The notes beneath the pieces are model-generated. The model did no database searches. It saw only the letters and a program-made list of their open reading frames with translations, and was not told where the DNA came from. Both the position numbers and the translations under genes were made by a program. Positions 9,466 to 17,702 of a stretch of DNA of 34,823 nucleotides are shown here, one piece after another (the stretch's first letter is position 1; each line of letters begins with the position of its first letter). The stretch lies in contig JAICXH010000021.1 in the NCBI GenBank assembly GCA_025981645.1, forward strand, positions 1 to 34,823, written 5' to 3'. The DNA is from Burkholderiales bacterium. GTDB lineage: Bacteria > Pseudomonadota > Gammaproteobacteria > Burkholderiales > Casimicrobiaceae.

Positions 9466-10383
9466 CTACTTCCTGAATTTCTGAATCGTCGACTGGATCT
9501 CCGCGATCGCCCGCTCGATTTCGTCCTCGGTGAGATCGCGCGCGGCGCTGCTGCGGTCGCTGAGCGACACCGTGTCCTCGAGGCCGGTGCCGAATTCGCC
9601 GGCCCCGAGCTCGTCGGTGATCGTGCTGGGCTCGTCGGCGAGGCCCTCGGGGCCCCAGCGCACGATGATCGTCGAAACGTTGTCGCCGTCGGGTCCGCCG
9701 CGCTCTTCGGCTTCGCGCATGATACGCGGCCCGACGTCGAGGATCGGCGTTGACGTGAGCATCGTCGCGAGTTCGGTCTGCGGATAGACGCTCCACAGGC
9801 CGTCGGTGCACAGGATGAGCAGGTCGCCGTTCTTGAGCGGCGTACGCCGCGAGAGGTCGATGACCGGATCGACGGCGCCCCCGAGACAGCTGAAGATGCG
9901 GTTGCGGTCGGGATGCGACGCGGCCTCGGCCGGCGTAATCAGCTTCTGGTCGACGAGGTACTGGACCTTCGAGTGGTCGCGCGTCGTGCCGATCAACCGG
10001 CCCTGGCGCAGCAGCATGAAGCGCGAGTCGCCGACGTGCGCCCAGCACACGCTGCCCCCCTGCACGATCGCCGCGACGCAGGTCGTGCGGGGCGTCTCGA
10101 GCATCGCGAAGCGACTCGCGTACGACCCCAGCGCCTCATGCGCGCGGAGCATCGTGTCCTGCATGAACCCGAGCGGATTCCGGAGTATCGGCTTTGCCTG
10201 CTGCTGGAAGCGCTCGACGAAGAGACGCACGGCAATCTGCGCCGCGATCTCGCCACCGAGATGTCCGCCCATTCCGTCGGCGATGACGAGCAGCAGTGCC
10301 TCGCGGCTGTACGTATAGGCGATGCGGTCCTCGTTGACCTCGCGACCGCAGCGACGCGTGTCCTGGAAGATGGTGAAGCGCAC
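9466..10383 (-). CDS. PP2C-family serine/threonine protein phosphatase
   Basis: Metal-dependent phosphatase of 305 residues. Motifs in order: NEDR (17-20), ADGMGGHLGGE (metal aspartate D36), GDSR (118-121), CTDGLW (D194) and DGDN (232-235); all metal ligands appear intact. After the catalytic domain (about 245) comes an acidic Ser/Thr-rich tail of about 60 residues with no recognised domain. The start is GTG at 10383. It follows the Ser/Thr kinase gene by 51 nt, and the pair presumably writes and erases the same phosphorylations. No membrane segment or signal peptide is seen, so it should be cytoplasmic. Confidence 0.93.
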   Translation of the reverse strand: MRFTIFQDTRRCGREVNEDRIAYTYSREALLLVIADGMGGHLGGEIAAQIAVRLFVERFQQQAKPILRNPLGFMQDTMLRAHEALGSYASRFAMLETPRTTCVAAIVQGGSVCWAHVGDSRFMLLRQGRLIGTTRDHSKVQYLVDQKLITPAEAASHPDRNRIFSCLGGAVDPVIDLSRRTPLKNGDLLILCTDGLWSVYPQTELATMLTSTPILDVGPRIMREAEERGGPDGDNVSTIIVRWGPEGLADEPSTITDELGAGEFGTGLEDTVSLSDRSSAARDLTEDEIERAIAEIQSTIQKFRK

Positions 10384-10434
10384 GGCAGGCCCGATGTCGT
10401 GATTCCGGAATGCGCTCGCTCGCGCCGAGGGCGC

Positions 10435-11373
10435 TCAGACGCCGATTTCGGAGAACAGCACCCGCTTCAGATTGCCGAAGAAGGTGAGCTTGCGCTTCGG
10501 CGGCGGAATGTCGCGGATCGCGCGCTGCAGTGCGAACACGCTTTGCGGGCGCTCGAGCGGATCGAGCCTCAGACACCAGTCGATCACCTCGAGCACGTTG
10601 TCCGAGTACTGCCCCGACCAGATCTTCTTCGCCGAGACGAGATGATCCTCGACAAGCCGCGCGTCGGCCGCCTGCGGCGCGAACGCGGCGAGACAGGCGA
10701 ACATCGACGCGCCGGTGCCATAGACGTCGGTCCACGGCCCCAGGCGGTCGTGGTCGCGGTACTGCTCGGGCGCCGCGAAGCCCGGCGTGTACATCGGGGC
10801 GAGCCGCGGCCGGTTGGCCGTGAGCGTCTGGCGGGCGGCGCCGAAGTCGAGCAGGACCGGGCTGCCATCGTTGTGCAGGTAGATGTTCGCCGGCTTGATG
10901 TCGAGGTGCAGGATCTTGTGCGTGTGCACTTCGCGCAGACCGTTCAAGAGGTGCATGAACACCTGCCGCACGAAGCGCTCCGACATCTGGTCCTGGCGCA
11001 TCTGGATGTGCTGCTGCAGCGTGCGCCCGCGCTCGTAGCGCATCACCATGTAGACGGTCTCGTTGGCGCGGAAGAAATTCAGCACCCGCACGACGTTCGG
11101 ATGGTTGATCTTGGCGAGCGCGCGCCCCTCCTCGAAGAAGCACTTCATGCCGTAGCGGAACGACGTCAGGTTTTCCGCCGAGCTCGCGTTGACGATGTCG
11201 CCTTCGGTGCGCAGCACCAGCGACGACGGCAGATACTCCTTGATCGCGACGGCCGTTCCCGTCTCGTCGTAGGCGCGATAGACGATCGAGAAGCCGCCGC
11301 GGCTGATCTGCCGGTCGACCCGGTAGTTGAGGAGCTGGTAGCCGCCCGGCAGCGCTTGATTGGAGGTAGGCAT
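10435..11373 (-). CDS. Serine/threonine protein kinase
   Basis: A soluble Hanks-type kinase of 312 residues, kinase domain only. Glycine loop ISRGGFSIVYRA (23-34), ATP lysine K45 (AIKEYLP), catalytic loop HLDIKPANIYL (D158; the usual HRD arginine is Leu), DFG at 176-178 (LLDFGAAR) and an APE motif in GFAAPEQYRD. The leucine in HLD removes the arginine that normally senses activation-loop phosphorylation. There is no transmembrane segment or PASTA repeat. The ATG at 11373 is chosen because the domain begins about 18 residues later; the frame is open further upstream but overlaps the yicC control region. It is cotranscribed with the PP2C gene and divergent from yicC. Confidence 0.92.
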   Translation of the reverse strand: MPTSNQALPGGYQLLNYRVDRQISRGGFSIVYRAYDETGTAVAIKEYLPSSLVLRTEGDIVNASSAENLTSFRYGMKCFFEEGRALAKINHPNVVRVLNFFRANETVYMVMRYERGRTLQQHIQMRQDQMSERFVRQVFMHLLNGLREVHTHKILHLDIKPANIYLHNDGSPVLLDFGAARQTLTANRPRLAPMYTPGFAAPEQYRDHDRLGPWTDVYGTGASMFACLAAFAPQAADARLVEDHLVSAKKIWSGQYSDNVLEVIDWCLRLDPLERPQSVFALQRAIRDIPPPKRKLTFFGNLKRVLFSEIGV

Positions 11374-11545
11374 CGAACGTCGGATCGTGGCCGCGAGGCT
11401 GAAAGGATTGGCTCGCAAATCGCGTGCCAAGACTGCCGACTTGCCTTGCGCGCGAGCCCGATAACGCATACATTCCGGCGATGCGCGAAGTCGCTGCGAC
11501 ACAGGAAAAGTTTGCAAAACCGGCTCCTGCGGCCGAAATGTGCTC

Positions 11546-12412
11546 ATGATTCTCAGCATGACCGGTTTCGCGGCGGTCGCGGCCGAGCTCACCGGCATCT
11601 CGCTTGCAGTCGAGCTGCGCTCGGTCAATCACCGTTACCTCGACGTCACCGTCAAGCTTCCGGACGAGCTGCGGCCGTTCGAGCCGCGCATCCGCGAGCG
11701 ACTCTCCGCGGCCCAGCGCCGCGGCAAGCTCGAATGCCGGATCGCGCTCGCCCGCACGACCGGTGGCGGCAGTGGCATCACCGTCGACGAGGCGCGCGTA
11801 CGCGACCTCGCCGACGCGGCGGCGCAGGTTGCGCGTCTCGTTCCCGGCACGCCTGCGCTCGCCACCTCCGACATTTTGCGCTGGCCAGGCGTGCTGATCG
11901 AAGCGTCGCTGCCGCAGGATGCGCTCGCCGACGAAGTCGAAGCGCTGGTCGGCACCGCCGTCGCGGAACTCAACGACGCGCGGGCGCGCGAGGGCGCGAA
12001 GCTCGCCGGCGTCCTCTCGGCGCGCTGCCAGGACATCGAGGCGGAGGTCGCGCGCGTGGCGCCGCGCGTTCCGGCGCTGCATGCCGCATTCGTCGAAAAG
12101 CTCGGCGCCCGCCTGCGCGAGGCTGGGCTCGATCCGGGCAACGATCGGCTCACGCAGGAGCTGGCGCTCTTCGCGACACGCATCGACGTCGCCGAGGAGG
12201 TCGAGCGTCTGTCGGCGCACGTGGCCGAATTCCGGCGCGTTCTGGCGCACGGCGGCAGTGTCGGCAAGCGGCTCGATTTCCTCGCGCAGGAATTGCATCG
12301 CGAGGCGAACACGCTGGGATCGAAATCGGTCGATGCAGAGCTCTCGCGCGTTTCGCTCGAGCTCAAGGTCGCGATCGAGCAGATCCGCGAGCAGGTGCAG
12401 AACATCGAGTAG
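11546..12412 (+). CDS. yicC: YicC/YloC-family endoribonuclease
   Basis: A 288-residue protein, matching the usual length. The N-terminus MILSMTGFA and the segment ELRSVNHRYLDV are signatures of this family, and the C-terminal DUF1732 region (GKRLDFLAQELHREANTLGSKS) is well preserved. Members have been described as metal-dependent endoribonucleases acting on small RNAs and mRNA. The ATG at 11546 is preferred over the in-frame GTG at 11540. It begins the plus-strand block yicC-gmk-rpoZ-spoT; gmk starts 7 nt after its stop. Confidence 0.94.
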   Translation: MILSMTGFAAVAAELTGISLAVELRSVNHRYLDVTVKLPDELRPFEPRIRERLSAAQRRGKLECRIALARTTGGGSGITVDEARVRDLADAAAQVARLVPGTPALATSDILRWPGVLIEASLPQDALADEVEALVGTAVAELNDARAREGAKLAGVLSARCQDIEAEVARVAPRVPALHAAFVEKLGARLREAGLDPGNDRLTQELALFATRIDVAEEVERLSAHVAEFRRVLAHGGSVGKRLDFLAQELHREANTLGSKSVDAELSRVSLELKVAIEQIREQVQNIE

Positions 12413-12419
12413 ACCTGCG

Positions 12420-13073
12420 ATGACGATCACCACGCAAAGCCCCGGCGCCGCGGGATGCCTGTTCGTGATCGCCGCCCCTTCGGGAGGCGGCAAGAGCAGC
12501 ATGGTGAACGCGCTGCTCGAGCGCGAGCCGGGAATCAGGCTGTCGATCTCCTACACGACGCGCGCGCCGCGCCCCGGCGAGCACGAGGGACACCACTACC
12601 ACTTCGTCGACGTGGCGACGTTCCGCGCGATGCAGCAGCGCGGCGAGTTCCTCGAACACGCGCAGGTCCACGGCAACTGGTACGCGACGTCGGCGACCTG
12701 GCTCAACACTCAGGTCGAATCGGGCCAGGACGTACTGCTCGAGATCGACTGGCAGGGCGCCGCGCAGGTGCGCCGCCTCGTTCCGGGCTCGGTGCACATC
12801 TTCATCCTGCCGCCGTCGCTCGAAGCGCTCGAGGAGCGGCTGAAGCATCGCGCGCAGGATCCGCCCGAGGTCATCCGCGAGCGGCTCGACGCGGCGCGCG
12901 AGGAGATGCGCCACGTCGCCGATTTCGATTATGTTATTATGAATCAGGAGTTTGCACGAGCTGTCGACGACCTGTCGGTGATCGTGCGCGCCGCGCGCCT
13001 GACCACGTCGCGGCAACAACTGCGGCACGCGCAGACGCTCGCGCGGCTCCTCGCCCCCGCATCGAAAGGCTGA
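12420..13073 (+). CDS. gmk: Guanylate kinase
   Basis: ATP-dependent phosphorylation of GMP to GDP, 217 residues. The P-loop is APSGGGKSS (19-27); the GMP-binding segment [22 protein letters not shown] follows, then [11 protein letters not shown] and the lid region RLKHRAQD. The ATG at 12420 fits the family start with a short extension. The 3' part has an AT-rich stretch (12928-12945), but the encoded DYVIMN is family-typical, so it is not a sign of damage. The rpoZ start lies 2 nt after the stop. Confidence 0.96.
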   Translation: MTITTQSPGAAGCLFVIAAPSGGGKSSMVNALLEREPGIRLSISYTTRAPRPGEHEGHHYHFVDVATFRAMQQRGEFLEHAQVHGNWYATSATWLNTQVESGQDVLLEIDWQGAAQVRRLVPGSVHIFILPPSLEALEERLKHRAQDPPEVIRERLDAAREEMRHVADFDYVIMNQEFARAVDDLSVIVRAARLTTSRQQLRHAQTLARLLAPASKG

Positions 13074-13075
13074 CC

Positions 13076-13294
13076 ATGGCTCGCATCACGATCGAAGACT
13101 GTCTTGCCCGCATTCCGAACCGCTTCGAGCTGACGCTCGCTGCCACCAATCGCGCGCGCCAGATCACCTCCGGCTCGGCGCCGCTCGTCGAGCCCGATCG
13201 CGACAAGCCGACGGTCATCGCGCTGCGCGAGGTCGCCACCGGGAAAGTCGGCATCGAAATGCTGCACAAGAACGCGCCGACGGTCACCTTGTAG
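13076..13294 (+). CDS. rpoZ: DNA-directed RNA polymerase omega subunit
   Basis: A 72-residue omega subunit. [18 protein letters not shown] is the canonical N-terminus, followed by AATNRARQI and [15 protein letters not shown]. Omega helps assemble the polymerase and forms one ppGpp site with beta', so its position between gmk and spoT fits a guanine-nucleotide/stringent-response operon. The start codon is 2 nt after the gmk stop; the ribosome binding site (GAAAGG) lies inside gmk. Confidence 0.97.
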   Translation: MARITIEDCLARIPNRFELTLAATNRARQITSGSAPLVEPDRDKPTVIALREVATGKVGIEMLHKNAPTVTL

Positions 13295-13314
13295 CGCACA
13301 GCGGGCGAAGCGGC

Positions 13315-15450
13315 ATGTCGCAGATTGCCGAATTCGCCCGGCACCTAGGCCACTACCTGCCGCCGCCCGACGTCGCGCTCGTCGAGCGCGCGTTCGAGTT
13401 CTCCGATTCGGCGCACCGCGGCCAGTTCCGCAAGTCCGGCGAGCCCTTCATCACGCACCCGCTCGCGGTGGCGAGCATCCTGTCCGAGTGGCGCCTCGAC
13501 GCCGAAGGACTCGCAGCAGCCCTCCTCCACGACGTGATGGAGGACACGCCAGTCTCGCGCTCGGAGCTCGAAACCACGTTCGGCCGTCCGGTGGCGGCGA
13601 TGGTCGACGGCCTCTCCAAGCTCGACCAGATCGAGTTCGCGAGCCGCGAGGACGCGCAGGCGGAAAGCTTCCGCAAGATGCTGCTCGCGATGGCGCGCGA
13701 CGTCCGCGTGGTGCTGATCAAGCTCGCCGACCGGCTGCACAACATGCGCACGCTCGACGCGATGGCGCCGGCGCACCGCAAGCGCATCGCGCGCGAGACC
13801 ATCGACATCTACGCGCCGATCGCCAACCGGCTCGGCCTCAACGCGCTCTTCCTCGAGCTGCAGGACCTGTCGTTCAAGCACCTCTACCCGCTGCGCTACC
13901 GCATCCTCGCACAGGCGATCAAGACCGCGCGAGGCAACCGGCGCGAGGTGATGAACCGCATCCTCGACGTGATCCGCGAGGGCTTCGCGCGCGCCAGCGT
14001 CAACGCGACGGTGTCGGGGCGCGAGAAGACGATCTACTCGGTTTACCGGAAGATGCGCGAGAAGCACTACACGTTCTCGCAGGTGTTCGACATCTACGGC
14101 GTGCGCGTGCTCGTGAACGACGCGACGACGTGCTACGCCGCGCTGGGCGTGCTGCACGAGCTTTACAAGCCGATCCCCGGCAAGTTCAAGGACTACATCG
14201 CGATCCCGAAAGCAAACGGTTACCAGTCGCTGCACACGACGCTGTTCGGGCCATTCGGCACGCCGCTCGAGGCGCAGATCCGCACGCAGGACATGCACCG
14301 GGTCGCCGAGGCCGGCGTCGCCGCGCACTGGCTGTACAAGTCGGGCGGACAGCTCAATCTCGCCGAGGCACAGCGCGAGACCGACCGCTGGCTGCAGGGC
14401 CTGCTCGAGATCCAGTCCGAATCGCGCGATTCGAAGGAGTTCCTCGAGCACGTCAAGGGCGACCTCTTCCCCGACGAAATCTACCTGTTCACGCCGAAAG
14501 GCAGGATCATGGCGCTGCCGCGTGGGGCGACCGCGGTCGACTTCGCTTACGGCGTGCACACCGACATCGGCCACCACTGCGTCGCCGCGCGGATCAACTA
14601 CGAGCTCCTGCCGCTGCGCACCGAGCTGAAGAATGGCGACCACGTCGAGATCCTCACGTCGCCGACCGCACGACCCAATCCGTCGTGGCTGTCGTTCGTG
14701 ACGACCGGCAAGGCGCGCTCGCGCATCCGGCACTACCTCAAGGGCCAGCAGCAGCAGGAGTCGGCCGCGCTCGGCGAGCGATTGCTGAATCAGGCGCTCG
14801 CGACGCTCAAGGTCGAGCCCGAGACGATCACCTGGGAGCGCTGGGAGGCGCTCGCCAGGGAGTACGCCGCGAAGAGCCAGATCGAGATCCTCGCCGACAT
14901 CGGCCTCGGCAAGCGATTGTCGTTCGTCGTCGCGCAGGCGCTGACGCGCCCGCCGGGGAAGGCCGACGACGCCTCGACCACGCAGGCGGGCAACAGCGCG
15001 AAGCCGGGAGCCCTGACGCTGCGCGGCGTCGAGGGTGTGGCGATCCAGTATGCAAAGTGCTGTCGGCCGATTCCCGGTGACACCGTCATCGGCCAGTTCC
15101 GCCGCGGCCAGGGCCTGATCGTGCACGTGCGCGACTGTCCGACGATGCGCAAGCAGCGCGTCGACGGCACCGAGTTCGTCGACGTCGAGTGGGCGTCCGA
15201 CCCGCAGGGCACGTTCGAAGCCGGCGTGCGGGTGCTGGTCGCGAATCGGCGCGGCATGCTCGCCGAGGTCGCGACGACGATCGGCGACGCCGACGCAAAC
15301 ATCGACACGGTGTCGATGGAACGCCCCGACGGCAACGACGTCGCGATGTTCTTCAGCCTGCAGGTTCGCGACCGGCGCCACCTCGCGCACATCATGCGCG
15401 CGCTGCGCCGGGTGCCCGATGTGCGCCGCGTCGCGCGCGCGCGCACCTAA
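13315..15450 (+). CDS. spoT: Bifunctional (p)ppGpp synthetase/hydrolase (Rel/Spo)
   Basis: A 711-residue long RSH enzyme. The hydrolase domain has the intact metal site HD (72-73) and ED (76-77) in LLHDVMEDTP. The synthetase domain follows, with GREKTIYSVYRKM (about 235) and KDYIAIPKANGYQSLHT (about 291-308). Then come TGS (around YLFTPKGRIMALP), a zinc-finger-like segment with Cys-Cys near 581 (YAKCCRPIPGD), and a C-terminal ACT domain (about 635-710). Because the hydrolase site is intact, it should both make and degrade (p)ppGpp. It lies 20 nt after rpoZ and converges on grxD with a 6-bp gap. No T-run terminator is seen in the gap. Confidence 0.95.
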   Translation: MSQIAEFARHLGHYLPPPDVALVERAFEFSDSAHRGQFRKSGEPFITHPLAVASILSEWRLDAEGLAAALLHDVMEDTPVSRSELETTFGRPVAAMVDGLSKLDQIEFASREDAQAESFRKMLLAMARDVRVVLIKLADRLHNMRTLDAMAPAHRKRIARETIDIYAPIANRLGLNALFLELQDLSFKHLYPLRYRILAQAIKTARGNRREVMNRILDVIREGFARASVNATVSGREKTIYSVYRKMREKHYTFSQVFDIYGVRVLVNDATTCYAALGVLHELYKPIPGKFKDYIAIPKANGYQSLHTTLFGPFGTPLEAQIRTQDMHRVAEAGVAAHWLYKSGGQLNLAEAQRETDRWLQGLLEIQSESRDSKEFLEHVKGDLFPDEIYLFTPKGRIMALPRGATAVDFAYGVHTDIGHHCVAARINYELLPLRTELKNGDHVEILTSPTARPNPSWLSFVTTGKARSRIRHYLKGQQQQESAALGERLLNQALATLKVEPETITWERWEALAREYAAKSQIEILADIGLGKRLSFVVAQALTRPPGKADDASTTQAGNSAKPGALTLRGVEGVAIQYAKCCRPIPGDTVIGQFRRGQGLIVHVRDCPTMRKQRVDGTEFVDVEWASDPQGTFEAGVRVLVANRRGMLAEVATTIGDADANIDTVSMERPDGNDVAMFFSLQVRDRRHLAHIMRALRRVPDVRRVARART

Positions 15451-15456
15451 GCGGGA

Positions 15457-15771
15457 TCAGGTCTTGGTGAGGAGCTTCTGCAGTTCGCCCGACTGGTACA
15501 TCTCGCGCATGATGTCGCAGCCACCGACGAACTGTCCGTCGACGTAGAGCTGCGGAACCGTCGGCCAGTTCGAGAACGACTTGATGCCCTGGCGCAGGTC
15601 GTCGTCCTGCAGGACGTTGAACGACGCGTAGCTGTCGACGCCGCAGCGCTTCAGGATCTCGGTGGCGGTGGCGGAGAAGCCGCACTGCGGGAACTGCGGC
15701 GTTCCCTTCATGTACAGGACGACGCGGTTCTTCTTCACCTGGTCGGTAATGGTGTCGCGGATGGTGCTCAT
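15457..15771 (-). CDS. grxD: Monothiol glutaredoxin, Grx4 type
   Basis: A 104-residue CGFS glutaredoxin that binds and transfers [2Fe-2S] clusters with glutathione. The active site is C30-G-F-S; glutathione-binding motifs WPTVPQLYV and GGCDI follow. The ATG at 15771 has GGAG about 9 nt upstream. The gene is convergent with spoT and downstream of the ABC transporter genes only in position; they read in the same direction away from it. Confidence 0.97.
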   Translation of the reverse strand: MSTIRDTITDQVKKNRVVLYMKGTPQFPQCGFSATATEILKRCGVDSYASFNVLQDDDLRQGIKSFSNWPTVPQLYVDGQFVGGCDIMREMYQSGELQKLLTKT

Positions 15772-15804
15772 CGAAGGGCTCCGGAAGCGGAAACTGCAGG
15801 GATT

Positions 15805-16698
15805 TTACTCCTTCACCGCGCCGGTCAGCCCCGACACGTAGTACTCGACGAAGAACGAGTAGAGGATCGCGACCGGAAGCGAGCCCAGCAGCGCGCCCGC
15901 CATCAGCGCGCCCCACTGGTAGACGTCGCCCGAGACGAGCTCGGTGACCACGGCGACCGGTGCCGTCTTCACCTCCGACGACGAGATGAAGGTCAGCGCG
16001 TAGATGAACTCGTTCCACGACAGCGTGAACGCGAAAATGCCTGCCGAAATCAGCCCCGGCACGGCGAGCGGCAGCACGATCCGCGTGAGGATCTGCAGCC
16101 GCGTTGCGCCGTCGATCAGCGCGCACTCCTCGAGCTCGAATGGAATGGTCTTGAAGTAGCCCATCAGCAGCCACGTGCAGAAGGGGATCAGAAACGTCGG
16201 GTAGATGAGGATCAGCGCGAGGCGGGTGTCGAAGAGGCCGAGCTGGAACACGACGTCGGCAAGCGGGATGAACAGGATCGACGGCGGCACCAGATAGGCG
16301 AGGAAGATCGCCATGCCGACGTAGCGCGAGCCCCTGAAGCGCAGGCGCTCGATCGAGTAGGCGGCGAGCACGCTGCAGCTGAGCGACAGGAAGGTCGCCA
16401 CGACCGACACCAGCAGCGTGTTCCACAGCCAGCGCGGGTATTGCGTCTCGAACAGCAGATGGCGGAAGTGGGCGAACGTCGGATGGACGACCCAGAAGGG
16501 ATTCGACTTCACGTCGAGGAGCTCGGCATCGGGTTTCACCGACGTCGTCACCATCCAGTAGAACGGGAACAGCAGCACGATCAGGAACACGACGAGCGGC
16601 AGATAGACCGTCACCAGCCGCCGCGGCAGCGACGCGAGGTAGTTCATCCCCGCTGTGTCGACGACGTCGGCGGCGGTAGCGGCGCGCGAGCCGATCAC
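15805..16698 (-). CDS. Carbohydrate-type ABC transporter permease, MalG/UgpE-like
   Basis: Inner-membrane permease with about six transmembrane helices; the first is VYLPLVVFLIVLLFPFYWM. The cytoplasmic EAA loop that docks on the ATPase is present (EECALIDGATRLQILTRIVLP). It is 297 residues from the GTG at 16698. An in-frame ATG at 16647 (MNYLASLPRR) would give 280 residues and may be the real start, since the extra N-terminus has no family resemblance. It is the last gene of the importer operon, 37 nt after the other permease. Confidence 0.9.
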   Translation of the reverse strand: MIGSRAATAADVVDTAGMNYLASLPRRLVTVYLPLVVFLIVLLFPFYWMVTTSVKPDAELLDVKSNPFWVVHPTFAHFRHLLFETQYPRWLWNTLLVSVVATFLSLSCSVLAAYSIERLRFRGSRYVGMAIFLAYLVPPSILFIPLADVVFQLGLFDTRLALILIYPTFLIPFCTWLLMGYFKTIPFELEECALIDGATRLQILTRIVLPLAVPGLISAGIFAFTLSWNEFIYALTFISSSEVKTAPVAVVTELVSGDVYQWGALMAGALLGSLPVAILYSFFVEYYVSGLTGAVKE

Positions 16699-16735
16699 GA
16701 GGCAGCCCCCGGCGCCGCGAGTCGAAGCCGCGTTC

Positions 16736-17689
16736 TCACGAATCGGCCCCCTGCTGCCACGCGCGGCGCTGCAGGCCGAAGTACGAGAACAGGATCGCCG
16801 CCAGCAGGAACGGGATCATCGCGACCGCGAGCGCCGCCCCCTCGCCGAGCGCGCCGCCCGGAATCGCGCGCTGGAACGAAAGCGTCGCCATCAGGTGCGT
16901 CGCGTTCGCCGGGCCGCCGCGGGTCAGCACGTAGATGAGCTGGAAGTCGGTGAAGGTGAACAGCACCGAGAAGGTCATCACCACTGCGATGATCGGCGTC
17001 AGCAGCGGCATCGTCACGTAGCGGAACTTCTGCCACGACGAGGCTCCGTCGAGGCTCGCCGCCTCGTAGTACGACGGCGAGATCGTCTGCAGCCCGGCGA
17101 GCAGGCAGATGGCGACGAACGGCACGCCGCGCCAGATGTTGGCGATGATCGTCGACATTCGCGCGAGCCACGGGTCGCCGAGGAAATCGATGTACTGGTG
17201 GATCCATCCGAGGCGTACCAGCATCCAGCTGATGACCGAGAACTGCGCGTCGTAGATCCACCAGAAGGCGATCGCGGACAGCGCCGTCGGCACGATGAAC
17301 GGCAGCAGCACGATCGCGCGCAGGATCGACTTGAACGGCAGCTTTTCGTTCAGCAGGAGTGCCAGCCACAGCCCCAGCGCGAACTTGAACGTGCTCGCGA
17401 CGACCGTGTAGACGATCGTGTTGAACACCGACAGCCGCGCGACCGCGTCGCCGGCGAGGTAGAGGTAGTTGGCGAGGCCGACCCAGTGGCCGCCTCGCCC
17501 GATCCTGGTGTCGGTGAATCCGAGCCAGATGCCGAGGCCGAGCGGATAGGTAAGGAAGACGAGCAGCAGCGCCGCCGCGGGCAGCATGAACAGCAGCCCG
17601 AGCAGGTTCCGGTTGTCGAGCGCGCGGTTGAGGCGGCCCGCGCGCCCGGTGCGGGCGGGACCGCCGGCGGTCGTGGCGCCGGCGGTCAC
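16736..17689 (-). CDS. Carbohydrate-type ABC transporter permease, MalF/UgpA-like
   Basis: A 317-residue inner-membrane permease. It has a cytoplasmic Arg-rich start, a first helix LLFMLPAAALLLVFLTYPLG, and the EAA loop YYEAASLDGASSWQKFRYVT. The C-terminal half shows the MalF/UgpA pattern (TDFQLIYVLTRGGP). It starts with GTG at 17689, 13 nt after the binding-protein gene. With the second permease it should form the heterodimeric channel. Confidence 0.92.
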   Translation of the reverse strand: MTAGATTAGGPARTGRAGRLNRALDNRNLLGLLFMLPAAALLLVFLTYPLGLGIWLGFTDTRIGRGGHWVGLANYLYLAGDAVARLSVFNTIVYTVVASTFKFALGLWLALLLNEKLPFKSILRAIVLLPFIVPTALSAIAFWWIYDAQFSVISWMLVRLGWIHQYIDFLGDPWLARMSTIIANIWRGVPFVAICLLAGLQTISPSYYEAASLDGASSWQKFRYVTMPLLTPIIAVVMTFSVLFTFTDFQLIYVLTRGGPANATHLMATLSFQRAIPGGALGEGAALAVAMIPFLLAAILFSYFGLQRRAWQQGADS

Positions 17690-17702
17690 GGGTGTGGCGA
17701 TG

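Noticed and set aside
9913-12423. An 836-codon plus-strand frame over the phosphatase and kinase genes
   Set aside because: It is antisense to the PP2C and kinase genes and overlaps yicC in another frame; its product has no recognisable domain.
12928-12945. AT-rich stretch inside gmk as a sign of damage or insertion
   Set aside because: It encodes a family-conserved segment (DYVIMN) in frame; the composition is explained by the residues.
13345-15390. A 681-codon minus-strand frame
   Set aside because: It is antisense to spoT, whose domains are complete.
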